From a virus, in IMG/VR virus record IMGVR_UViG_3300026264_000004, positions 1 to 29,854 of that record: a stretch of 29,854 bases of DNA; one strand, 5' to 3'. Under the pieces are notes generated by a model, which saw only the letters and a program-made list of their open reading frames with translations, ran no database searches and was not told the DNA's origin. A program made the translations under genes and the position numbers. Below, piece after piece: positions 8,126 to 15,696 of this stretch (positions are counted from its first letter, which is position 1; the number at the start of each line of letters is the position of its first letter).

Positions 8126-8281
8126 TACATCTTAGGACCTATATAAGTTTCGGCTTTGCTGTTACCTATTTCTAAGATGAGGATGCCGTTATCCTTTAAT
8201 ACATAATTCGCTACTATGGTTACAAAAAACGGCAACTTTATTTTTGATAAATACGTATATAATTAACTAAGAACGTATATT
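8126..8281 (+). other. Non-coding gap with inverted repeats (possible structured RNA or gene relic)
   Basis: No plus-strand gene fits here. Two perfect inverted repeats are visible: CATCTTAG (8128-8135) with CTAAGATG (8172-8179), and TGCCGTT (8184-8190) with AACGGCA (8228-8234). Small hairpins (AGGAT/ATCCT, 8180-8195) lie between. On the minus strand, 8220-8128 reads like the end of a class I SAM methyltransferase (DNGILILEIGNS resembles the PrmB-type EVGNS segment), but there is no convincing start and no ribosome site. The gp16 late promoter lies at its downstream end. Confidence 0.4.
8246..8254 (+). promoter_or_regulatory. Late promoter box GATAAATAC (small terminase unit)
   Basis: Exact late box beginning 36 bases before the ATG at 8282. 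This is essentially the same spacing as at the large terminase and the 766-aa gene. Confidence 0.8.
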
Positions 8282-8794
8282 ATGACTAAAAAACTAGAAG
8301 AAACATTCAATATTAAACCAGCAGACGAGGGTGAAGAAGAACTTCAGAAAGAAACTCCCTCTATTGAAGAGTCAAAAGAATTAACAGAGATTCTATATGC
8401 TGAATTAAAGACTACTGAGAAGATTGACAACGCATTACCACTTGTACAAGACCTTAATCAGCACGATAAAGAAATGGATGATATTCATAAAAAGGCATTG
8501 GACGCTTTCAATGATTTACTTACATTAGGTATGAATGTAGAAGTACACGCTGGTGCTAAATTGCTAGAAACAGCAAATCAGATGCTGAAAACTGCCATGG
8601 AAGCAAAAGATAGTAAAGTCGATAGAAAATTAAAGATGATTAACCTTCAATTGCAAAAAGCAAAGTTGGATCATAATATTTCTAAAAACAAAGATGGTTT
8701 TGAACTTGAAAGTGAGGGTGCAGTCACAATTAGCAGAAATGAACTGTTAAAACGAATTGATTCTGCCCAAAAAGATATAGAAAATGATAAATAA
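8282..8794 (+). CDS. 16: Probable terminase small subunit, T4 gp16-like
   Basis: Predicted 170-aa, highly charged and almost wholly helical protein. The size (T4 gp16 is 164 aa) and layout fit gp16: a disordered acidic N-terminus (1-45), a central antiparallel helical pair (about 60-115; DKEMDDIHKKALDAFNDLL and HAGAKLLETANQMLKTAMEAKD) and a helical C-terminal part. gp16 forms a ring that regulates the gp17 packaging motor and recognises DNA. There is no catalytic motif to confirm it, so the call rests on size, helical pattern and proximity to gp4 and gp17. It has its own late box but only a poor ribosome site. Confidence 0.62.
   Translation: MTKKLEETFNIKPADEGEEELQKETPSIEESKELTEILYAELKTTEKIDNALPLVQDLNQHDKEMDDIHKKALDAFNDLLTLGMNVEVHAGAKLLETANQMLKTAMEAKDSKVDRKLKMINLQLQKAKLDHNISKNKDGFELESEGAVTISRNELLKRIDSAQKDIENDK
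8786..8794 (+). promoter_or_regulatory. Possible late promoter box GATAAATAA
   Basis: Variant of the late box with one change (final A instead of C). It covers the last codons and stop of gp16 and lies 54 bases before the ATG at 8840, a distance also seen at gp19. Confidence 0.4.
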
Positions 8795-8839
8795 GAATAA
8801 GAGTTATTTATATATTAAAAAACATATATGGAACATACA

Positions 8840-9409
8840 ATGAAAACATTTAAACAATACTTAACAGAGTCAACAAAAGAACATAAATTCACATTAAGAT
8901 TCTGTTGTGACTTAGATGAAGCACAGGAAAATCGTATTGAGACATTTTTGACAAAATACGACCTTAAAACGATGTCAAAGACATCTACAACGCCTATCAC
9001 TAAGAATCCAATGTTTTTTAATAATGCAACAAATTCAAAAGTTTCAAAAATTGATATAGTTACTGGTTATCCATTGTCAGCAGATATTCTACAACAACAA
9101 TTAAGTGATATACTTGGTGTTTCACTTGAGAATGTAGTTGTTCATCCAGAAGGATGGGAACCTGAAGCAGAATCGGAAGATGACGAAGATAAAAAAGCAC
9201 TATTAGGCACAGACTATGATGATAAATCAGATGACGGTGCAAATTACGGTAAAACTTTTGTAGATAAATTTTTAAACAATTTAGAGAAAAAAGAACATGA
9301 CACGGTTGAGAACGCATTAAGCGTTAAGACAAAATCTGATCCAGCACAGGAACAGATGTCAAAAGACGAACAATCAAGTGCATCAGTTATCAGTGGAGAT
9401 GAAAAATGA
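8840..9409 (+). CDS. Putative prohead/internal head protein with capsid-targeting N-terminus
   Basis: Predicted 189-aa protein. It begins MKTFKQYLTES, which closely resembles the capsid-targeting sequence of T4 internal protein III (MKTYQEFIAEA). In T4 such peptides bring proteins into the prohead core and are cut by the gp21 protease after L/I-x-E; here the predicted cut is after Glu10. The start at 8840 was chosen over the in-frame ATG at 8828 because it begins exactly at this motif and has GGA upstream. The middle (about 65-105; YPLSADILQQQLSDILGVSLENVVVHPEG) looks folded. The C-terminal third is acidic and disordered. It overlaps the next gene by 4 bases (ATGA). The role inside the head is inferred; the body is not recognised. 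Confidence 0.72.
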   Translation: MKTFKQYLTESTKEHKFTLRFCCDLDEAQENRIETFLTKYDLKTMSKTSTTPITKNPMFFNNATNSKVSKIDIVTGYPLSADILQQQLSDILGVSLENVVVHPEGWEPEAESEDDEDKKALLGTDYDDKSDDGANYGKTFVDKFLNNLEKKEHDTVENALSVKTKSDPAQEQMSKDEQSSASVISGDEK

Positions 9410-11259
9410 GCAAACAATATAACCTATCAACAACAGAGGACAACGGGCAGTCAGTAACGACTAGCCAGACTGTCACAGAGCATCCAGAAGAAATTCTACG
9501 ATTGATGAAACTAGCAGGCCTAGAAAACGCACAAGTAGTTGCTGAGGATGACTCAGTGTTTGAACCTACTCCTGCGAATGATAAATTAGATTTAGATGAT
9601 TACTCTAAAAAATCTCCAGAAAGTATTGCAAAACAAAAGAAAACAATTCAACCAACACTTGGTGATAATCCATTAGAGTACTCTTTAGACGAAAATGAGA
9701 TTTATGAAGCAATGATGGAAGAATTTGATAAGTCTGAAGAAGTTAACGAAGACAACACAAGACTTCAACGTGCAATTCAAACTAATTTTGGTGAGAATGG
9801 AGAAGGTGACTCCGATTATGACGCCTACTGGCCTGACTATATGAATAATAAAGACGTGATTGTAGCAATTTTCGGTAGTAATGTACCAAAAACAATTTTC
9901 GATGCCTTTAATAAGCACAAAGCCTATAGCAAGAATGATGAAGATAGAGCGAAAAATAAAAAAATTCCATCAGAACGAAACAACCATGCCCCATATTATC
10001 CAGAAAACCGAGATGAAGAAATATTAGCAGACCTTGGTGAAAGGGTCCGTGATACAATTGTACTATACGCTGAAGATATTGGCATTGAAACGCTTGAAGA
10101 AGTTAACGAAGAATTAACAGCAGGACAAAAGAAATTACCTGCTGGATTACAAAAAGCAATTCTTGCCAAACAAGGCAAAAAAGATGAAGCAGTTGAAGAA
10201 ACTGACGAAGAATCTACAGAAGAAGTTGTTGTCGAAGACTTTGAAGTTGATCCTGATTCTGTCGGATATGATGACCATATTAAAAGACTAGCAAGAAAAA
10301 GGGGCAATATGTCAACAAAAGACATGATAGATGCTGGCATTCCAGTCCACCAACAAAAGGTAGTTCATGTAAGCACAGATGATGACGATTCCTCGAATAA
10401 TCCTTATAAAGATGAAAAAGGACCAGTTAAAATGAGAAAAGCAGTATTGACAAATGACTTTGATGAATCAAAAGAAGTAGTAACAGAAGAAAAACTAACT
10501 GAAGGTTGCTCTTGTGGTTGTAGTTCAGGTTGCAATTGTGGACCAGAATGTGGTTGTGGTTGTAACGCAGTTAATGAAGACCAAGATAGAATGGCTAAAT
10601 TAGCAGGTCTTAATGAAAGAGGTGCAACACGTCCAATGAACTTTGCAGGTACTAAGGATCATCGTATTAAAGGTGACACAAGTAAATCAGGACCTGAGGT
10701 GGATACTCTTAAACATGTTGATAAAATACAAAAATTAGCATGGAATAAGGCTAAAGCCAAGCCATCACATCATGATTCGTCTTCTAAACAAGCAAAGATT
10801 GATATTATTATGCCTAAGAAACGTGATACTGTTGCTATTAAAGGTGACTTAACTAAAGTAAACCCAAATGCAAAATCGTCAAAAATTGATATTAAAGGTG
10901 ACTTAACTAAAGTAAACCCAAATGCAAAAGAGCCAAAAATTGGTATTAAAGGTGACTCAAGTAAATCAAAACTTCGTGGAGAAGATTTAGAAAGACTTAA
11001 GAAATTAGCAGGTATTCAAGAAGATGGTTCGGAAATGAATCCTAGCAGACTACCACATCCTGATATTGACCCTGGAGACCAATCATTTGATTGGCCAGAA
11101 GATGGACCTAAAATTGATATCGATAATATGGAAAAAATGCCAAAAGTAACAGTTAAAGGACCTAAGAACTATGATGACAGAATTCAAAGACTAGCAAGGG
11201 CGAAAGATAAAGCCAATCCAAAAGAACCTCTTAGTCTAAAAGCATATCTTAATTTTTAA
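9406..11259 (+). CDS. Large acidic repeat protein of the virion module (probable prohead core or structural)
   Basis: Predicted 617-aa, highly charged, probably largely disordered protein without a recognised enzyme domain. Visible parts are a KLAG-type motif at 33-39 (LMKLAGL); a short possibly folded region at 115-170; KKLPAGLQKAILAKQGKK (242-259); an eight-cysteine cluster at 368-386 with C-x-C spacing; RMAKLAGLNE (395-404); four IKGD repeats (421, 478, 496 and 514), two of them in an almost identical 18-residue tandem; LERLKKLAGIQE (528-539); and DRIQRLARAK near the end. The L/I-x-E that often follows KLAG could be cut by a gp21-type prohead protease. Start codon overlap with the upstream gene suggests coupling. 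The role is inferred from context only. Confidence 0.7.
   Translation: MSKQYNLSTTEDNGQSVTTSQTVTEHPEEILRLMKLAGLENAQVVAEDDSVFEPTPANDKLDLDDYSKKSPESIAKQKKTIQPTLGDNPLEYSLDENEIYEAMMEEFDKSEEVNEDNTRLQRAIQTNFGENGEGDSDYDAYWPDYMNNKDVIVAIFGSNVPKTIFDAFNKHKAYSKNDEDRAKNKKIPSERNNHAPYYPENRDEEILADLGERVRDTIVLYAEDIGIETLEEVNEELTAGQKKLPAGLQKAILAKQGKKDEAVEETDEESTEEVVVEDFEVDPDSVGYDDHIKRLARKRGNMSTKDMIDAGIPVHQQKVVHVSTDDDDSSNNPYKDEKGPVKMRKAVLTNDFDESKEVVTEEKLTEGCSCGCSSGCNCGPECGCGCNAVNEDQDRMAKLAGLNERGATRPMNFAGTKDHRIKGDTSKSGPEVDTLKHVDKIQKLAWNKAKAKPSHHDSSSKQAKIDIIMPKKRDTVAIKGDLTKVNPNAKSSKIDIKGDLTKVNPNAKEPKIGIKGDSSKSKLRGEDLERLKKLAGIQEDGSEMNPSRLPHPDIDPGDQSFDWPEDGPKIDIDNMEKMPKVTVKGPKNYDDRIQRLARAKDKANPKEPLSLKAYLNF
10837..10944 (+). 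repeat. 54-bp tandem repeat, two copies, inside the 617-aa gene
   Basis: Copies at 10837-10890 and 10891-10944 are identical over their first 39 bases and differ at a few later positions. Each encodes IKGDLTKVNPNAK plus five residues. Diverged units begin at 10665 and 10945 (IKGDTSKS, IKGDSSKS). Confidence 0.9.
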
Positions 11260-11286
11260 ATAACATTCCTCTATTGCTAACAAATA

Positions 11287-11309
11287 AAGTCTCCTAGTGA
11301 GACTTTTTT
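11287..11309 (+). terminator. Intrinsic terminator of the plus-strand late unit
   Basis: 7-bp stem AAGTCTC/GAGACTT, 5-base loop, then a T tract, 28 bases after the stop of the 617-aa gene. Confidence 0.88.
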
Positions 11310-11322
11310 GTTTTTACCCAAT

Positions 11323-11344
11323 AAAAAACCCGCTTTTCAGCGGG
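11323..11344 (-). terminator. Intrinsic terminator of the minus-strand gene
   Basis: Read on the minus strand: CCCGC stem, 6-base loop, GCGGG, then a run of six T. It lies just downstream of the minus-strand gene and back to back with the plus-strand terminator at 11287. Confidence 0.85.
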
Positions 11345-11370
11345 CTTCCTAAATACTAATTTAGAGTTGA

Positions 11371-11664
11371 TTAATACCCATAAGATTCATCATTATAACC
11401 TAAATCCGAAGATGCAGTTACAGTAATTGAACCCATATCTTGTGTGTCAACTTTAACACCCGTAAGTTCACCTAGATTGGTGTGACCACGAGTTGCTCCT
11501 GTTGAACCACCAGTTGAAGCACGGTGACATGCACCTGCTGTTGGTAAATCATCACCGCTTGAAGTAATCGCACCAAAATCAGACAATTCTCTCAAATCGA
11601 TTGAACGTCTAACCTTAATACGAGCCATACCAGCGATTGCTCTAAGACCTCTATATCTTGCCAT
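11371..11664 (-). CDS. Single minus-strand late gene, small Gly/Ser-rich protein
   Basis: Predicted 97-aa protein starting MARYRGLRAIAGMARI. The start was chosen because the minus strand has GGGAG 8 bases upstream; a longer version from a TTG at 11709 has no such support. A basic N-terminal segment (1-22) precedes a Gly/Ser/Thr-rich middle and an acidic tail ending YGY. No enzyme motif, signal peptide or membrane segment is visible. It is the only convincing gene on this strand, inserted between the gp16 unit and the large terminase. It has its own late box upstream and terminator downstream, so it is a self-contained late cassette. The composition suggests a small structural or decoration-type protein, which is a guess. 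Confidence 0.82.
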   Translation of the reverse strand: MARYRGLRAIAGMARIKVRRSIDLRELSDFGAITSSGDDLPTAGACHRASTGGSTGATRGHTNLGELTGVKVDTQDMGSITVTASSDLGYNDESYGY

Positions 11665-11718
11665 ATTATTTCTCCCATATGATTGATGATGAAGGTGGGA
11701 ATCCCTCAAACATCAATA

Positions 11719-11727
11719 GTATTTATC
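11719..11727 (-). promoter_or_regulatory. Late promoter box GATAAATAC, minus strand
   Basis: GTATTTATC on the plus strand is an exact late box on the minus strand, 63 bases before the ATG at 11664. It diverges from the terminase box at 11755; the two lie 27 bp apart. Confidence 0.75.
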
Positions 11728-11754
11728 TGATTTACTCACTGCGTTATATGTAAA

Positions 11755-11763
11755 GATAAATAC
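11755..11763 (+). promoter_or_regulatory. Late promoter box GATAAATAC (large terminase)
   Basis: Exact late box beginning 35 bases before the GTG start of the large terminase. Confidence 0.82.
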
Positions 11764-11789
11764 TATTATAATTAACTGAGTATTTAATA

Positions 11790-13349
11790 GTGGCAGATTT
11801 AACCAAAAAACCATATACAAAAACCCAATTTAGTAACGTACAATTGTTAGAATTTAGCAAATGTATGTCGGACCCGTTCTATTTTCTGAGTAAGTATTTT
11901 ATGATTCAGCATCCTATACGGGGAAGTATACTATACAAGGCATATGATTATCAACAGGATTTAGCACACTCTTATCATAATTTTAGATTTTCTATATCTA
12001 TGTTAGGAAGACAGATGGGTAAGTCTACAACAGCGGCTGGATATCTATTGTGGTATGCAATGTTTAATCCAGACCAAACTGTTCTAATTGCGGCTCATAA
12101 GTATTCAGGCGCACAAGAAATCATGCACAGAATTAGATATGCATATGAGATGTGTCCAGACTATATTAGAGCAGGCGTGACAAACTATAACAAAGGTAGT
12201 ATCGAATTTGACAATGGCTCACGTATTATTGCTCAAGCAACGACTGAAAATACTGGTCGTGGTCTTTCTATTTCATTGCTATATGCAGATGAGTTTGCAT
12301 TTGTTAGACCAACAATAGCAAAAGAATTTTGGACTTCTATCTCACCAACATTAGCAACAGGTGGTAAAGCAATTATTACATCAACACCAAACTTAGATGA
12401 TGACCAGTTTGCAACTATATGGTCTGGTGCGAATAAGAGATTAGATGCTTATGGAAATGAAACAGAAGTAGGTATTAATGGTTTTAGACCATACAATGCA
12501 GTATGGCATCAACATCCTGATAGAGATAAGAAATGGGCAGTTGAAGAAGAAGCACGGGTGGGTAAAGAACGTTTTCTAAGAGAACATGAATGTCAATTTA
12601 TCGCATATGATGAAACGTTAGTTAACAGTTTGAAATTGTCAGGAATCAAAGGAAAAGAACCAATATTAAGAACTGGGCAAGTTAGATGGTATGAACATAT
12701 TAATAAAGAGTCTACTTATGTTATAGGATTAGATCCTGCTATGGGAACTGGTGGAGATAACTCTGCTATTGAAGTGTGGGCGTTACCAGAACTTATACAA
12801 GTCGCAGAATGGCAGAATAATAGAACAGATGTTCATGGACAAGTTAAAACAATGCACACCATTCTTACTATTATCAATGATGAAATGAGAGAACTTGGTA
12901 ATAATGCACCCGAAATATATTGGAGTGTAGAGAACAACTCATTAGGAGAAGCCGCTTTAGTTGTCATACAAGAGATGGATGAAGATAAGTTTCCTGGTAC
13001 ATTCTTACATGAACCTAAAAAGAAAGGTAGACAACGAGTATCAAGAAAAGGATTTACTACAACATATAAGACAAAAATTACTGCTTGTATGAAGATGAAA
13101 TCTTGGATTGAAAGTGACAAGATGACACCACTAAGTAAGAATTTCATAAGAGAATTAAAGACTTTTATAGCAAAAGGAAAAAGTTATGAAGCAAAAACTG
13201 GTGAAACAGATGACTTAGTTTCGGCAACATTATTGTGTGTAAGACAGATTCAGGTTATATCTAGGTTCGAGGAAGGATACGAAGAACTGCTTGGATCAGT
13301 GTTGGACAGTGATGATGATTACTCAGACCCACTTCCTGTGATATTTTGA
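11790..13349 (+). CDS. 17: Terminase large subunit, T4 gp17 family
   Basis: DNA-packaging motor ATPase plus headful nuclease that docks on the portal. Walker A is G73RQMGKST80, Walker B is LLYADE with D167-E168, and the coupling motif is TSTP (197-200). The RNase H-like nuclease domain begins at VIGLDPAMGTGGDNSAIEVW, with D315, then WSVEN with E381 and TDDLVSA with D474/D475, matching the acidic triad of gp17. At 519 aa it is shorter than T4 gp17 (610), mainly at the N-terminus. It starts with GTG; the late box 35 bases upstream supports this start, though the ribosome site is weak. Unlike in T4, it is not adjacent to gp16 or gp18. The stop codon TGA is part of the next late box. Confidence 0.96.
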   Translation: MADLTKKPYTKTQFSNVQLLEFSKCMSDPFYFLSKYFMIQHPIRGSILYKAYDYQQDLAHSYHNFRFSISMLGRQMGKSTTAAGYLLWYAMFNPDQTVLIAAHKYSGAQEIMHRIRYAYEMCPDYIRAGVTNYNKGSIEFDNGSRIIAQATTENTGRGLSISLLYADEFAFVRPTIAKEFWTSISPTLATGGKAIITSTPNLDDDQFATIWSGANKRLDAYGNETEVGINGFRPYNAVWHQHPDRDKKWAVEEEARVGKERFLREHECQFIAYDETLVNSLKLSGIKGKEPILRTGQVRWYEHINKESTYVIGLDPAMGTGGDNSAIEVWALPELIQVAEWQNNRTDVHGQVKTMHTILTIINDEMRELGNNAPEIYWSVENNSLGEAALVVIQEMDEDKFPGTFLHEPKKKGRQRVSRKGFTTTYKTKITACMKMKSWIESDKMTPLSKNFIRELKTFIAKGKSYEAKTGETDDLVSATLLCVRQIQVISRFEEGYEELLGSVLDSDDDYSDPLPVIF

Positions 13350-13356
13350 TAAATAC
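13348..13356 (+). promoter_or_regulatory. Late promoter box GATAAATAC overlapping the gp17 stop
   Basis: Exact late box beginning 35 bases before the ATG at 13383. Its first two bases belong to the TGA stop of the large terminase. Confidence 0.8.
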
Positions 13357-13382
13357 TACCATAACGAACGAGAACAAAAATT

Positions 13383-15683
13383 ATGGCTATAAATTTAGAT
13401 AATATCGCAACAAAAGTAATGAAATTAATGCAAGGCAGTGGACTTCAAATGAAGATGTTTGATGCTACTAGTGGTAAAAGTGTAGCAGTCCCAGGCGATG
13501 CAAGATTTTTTTATGTCAAAGAACCAAACATGATGGTTCATATTGACGATAATACTAGAGAATTAAAATTTCATATTGGAGAAGATATCGATATCGATAA
13601 TCCTGCTGTTAATAATATGATGCATCAACTAAAATCTATGGCACGTACTAATATGTTAGATTTCGATATTCGTTCATTCGGAAAACATATAGAACCTAAA
13701 AATTATGCATATAAGGTTGAACAAAATAAGGAGCAAACCATGACTGACCACGTCAATGAAGGCATGGGCCCATTGTCTGGGTCATCACGCACAAGCCGAC
13801 AAACATTAGAAAATGTGCGATTAATATTAAAACACCGTGCGCCAGTAAACGAGGAATCTCGTGGCTCACGTTCACGTAACATCACAGCAATTTTTGTTGA
13901 ATCAGGAGAAGGCGAGCGTTTCAAGTACCCATTTATACATTTGAATGGTGCAAGAGCAATGGCGAGACACGTAGCATCAGGTGGAGTTCCACATGATATA
14001 GTAGGAGAGGCTATTGTAGAGTTGTCTGACAACTTATCAAGATTGAAAGAGTTTATGGGCGTAGTTAACAGACAGCAATTAGTAAACGAAACTAATCGTG
14101 CTGATATATGGAATGTTAAACGTAGTATGAATTCAATTAAAGAAACGGTACAGAGAATTCAAGGTACGAAAGGATATGCTAGTTTTGTAGAAGGTATTGC
14201 TCTTAAAGAAGAAAAAATACAAGAAGAAATTTCAGAAGAAGCAGTAGATACATTTGTACAAAAGTTTACAAAATCAACATTTGAAGAATCATTAAGAGAT
14301 ATTTTCCCATTGCTACACAAAGTCAACGAAGAAGAATTGCAAAATCGTAGACTCAATCAAGTAGATAGAGTTAGAGAAATAATTTCGGCAAGAACAAAAA
14401 AGACTGACGAAATAATCAATGTGATATCTTTCGGTGCACCGAAAGGTGATTATGACTATGAGCAGATTAAGAAGCAATATGCTGAACCTCGTACACCGGA
14501 AGAAGCGGCACAAAAGAAAATTGATATGATAGCAATGACATTTGATGATTTGGCTGACAGAATTGAAGTAGACACACTAGATGATAAAAATAAGAAAAAG
14601 AAAGGTCACGACAGAGCGGCAGAATTGTCATTCTTTTTGACTGATATTGCTAATGATATTCGCAAGAATCCAGCAGGAGTTGATAAAGAAGAAATTAAAG
14701 TTGCTGGTCATTTACTGAAAATGTCTAAAGTAAAGATAGAAAAACAGACAAAAACAGCAGATGAAAATTGGGATGTGATGGTTGAATCAGCATTCTCAAA
14801 GTTTGACCCAGATAGTGTTATTCAGGAAAGTCAACCAAGTATCAACGAAGAAGTTCAGAAGATTAATGAACTCGCTTGGATTGGATGGCAAATATTTCAA
14901 TGGGGCGAGCCCTTAGGCGCGGAATTAAAATATAATGGCGAACACGTTTACTGGTTAGATTCAACTGATAGAGAATATGTTGAAAAAATAAAGGATAAAG
15001 TTAGACCTAATATAAGAAACTTTACAGGCGACCAGGACGATGGGTCATTAGAAAATCCAAACCAGAATAGATATAAGTTTGACCCAGATGATATGACTGA
15101 TGAAGAAAGACATGACTACGAACTAGATAAAACAGAAAAAGAAGCAGGTTTTGGTGGTGGATCACCACGTGCAACTATTAGGAATTTATCTAAAGAACAA
15201 AAAGCAAAACTATACAATGAAAAAGTTAGACCTAATTTGAGAAACAATGTAAATGAAGACGATGACAGATTGTCACCTGATAATAATGATTTTATTGAAT
15301 ATGTACGTTCGTATTACGGAAAGGATGAATTTCGTGCTAGTGAGTTCAAAAATGACGATGGTTCTGAAGGTGTCAGCATAGAAGAAATTAAAAAAGCAAT
15401 AGAAATGATGGCTAATGACGATACTTGGAATTGGGTAGGTGGCGACACAGATGATAGAATAGAAATTGCAGATATTATGCTTAGGAATCGAGGCATTGAC
15501 CCAAACGCCGCCGCTAATAAACATGCAGATGCATTTAGGAAAAAAGAACTTGCTAGAGTAGATACTCAGGACAAACGTGATAGAGAAGAACATCCCGAAT
15601 GGTTCGACGGGTCAGAAGATTCTGGAGATGAAGCGGCATATGCAAGAGCCGAAGAAAGACTTAAAAAATTAGCAGGCGTTTAA
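13383..15683 (+). CDS. Large probable virion structural protein with nested in-frame start
   Basis: Predicted 766-aa protein resembling large conserved hypothetical proteins of marine T4-like phages, by memory of the pattern RSRNITAIFVESGEGERFKYPFIHLNGARAMARHV. An N-terminal domain (1-119) is followed by Met120, which has a perfect internal ribosome site (AAGGAG at 13728-13733, ATG at 13740). Next come a conserved domain (about 135-300), helical charged regions, two KVRPN(I/L)RN repeats (about 540 and 615), an acidic region with EF-hand-like Asp clusters, and a C-terminal ERLKKLAGV shared with neighbouring proteins. It has its own late box and is followed 13 bases later by a coupled small gene. 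A structural or prohead role is inferred from context. No enzyme motif is visible. Confidence 0.75.
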   Translation: MAINLDNIATKVMKLMQGSGLQMKMFDATSGKSVAVPGDARFFYVKEPNMMVHIDDNTRELKFHIGEDIDIDNPAVNNMMHQLKSMARTNMLDFDIRSFGKHIEPKNYAYKVEQNKEQTMTDHVNEGMGPLSGSSRTSRQTLENVRLILKHRAPVNEESRGSRSRNITAIFVESGEGERFKYPFIHLNGARAMARHVASGGVPHDIVGEAIVELSDNLSRLKEFMGVVNRQQLVNETNRADIWNVKRSMNSIKETVQRIQGTKGYASFVEGIALKEEKIQEEISEEAVDTFVQKFTKSTFEESLRDIFPLLHKVNEEELQNRRLNQVDRVREIISARTKKTDEIINVISFGAPKGDYDYEQIKKQYAEPRTPEEAAQKKIDMIAMTFDDLADRIEVDTLDDKNKKKKGHDRAAELSFFLTDIANDIRKNPAGVDKEEIKVAGHLLKMSKVKIEKQTKTADENWDVMVESAFSKFDPDSVIQESQPSINEEVQKINELAWIGWQIFQWGEPLGAELKYNGEHVYWLDSTDREYVEKIKDKVRPNIRNFTGDQDDGSLENPNQNRYKFDPDDMTDEERHDYELDKTEKEAGFGGGSPRATIRNLSKEQKAKLYNEKVRPNLRNNVNEDDDRLSPDNNDFIEYVRSYYGKDEFRASEFKNDDGSEGVSIEEIKKAIEMMANDDTWNWVGGDTDDRIEIADIMLRNRGIDPNAAANKHADAFRKKELARVDTQDKRDREEHPEWFDGSEDSGDEAAYARAEERLKKLAGV
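14997..15020 (+). repeat. 24-bp direct repeat, copy 1 (766-aa gene)
   Basis: Encodes the KVRPNIRN segment. It differs from 15222-15245 at two of 24 positions, with copies 225 bp apart and in frame. Confidence 0.75.
15222..15245 (+). repeat. 24-bp direct repeat, copy 2 (766-aa gene)
   Basis: Encodes the KVRPNLRN segment; partner of 14997-15020. Confidence 0.75.
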
Positions 15684-15696
15684 ATCGGAGAAAACA

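Noticed and set aside
8126-8281. tRNA gene in the gap after gp4
   Set aside because: No T-loop TTCGA, no CCA-compatible acceptor stem and no cloverleaf could be drawn.
9996-10340. A 114-aa minus-strand open frame
   Set aside because: It lies antisense to the 617-aa gene and is Ser-rich only because that gene is rich in Asp/Glu codons.
10837-10975. CRISPR-like array
   Set aside because: The repeats are coding, in frame and adjacent, without unique spacers.
11665-11709. TTG at 11709 as start of the minus-strand gene
   Set aside because: No ribosome site; the ATG at 11664 has GGGAG at good spacing.
15273-15593. Two overlapping minus-strand open frames of about 60 and 106 aa
   Set aside because: These are shadows of the 766-aa gene; their hydrophobic composition reflects antisense reading of charged codons.
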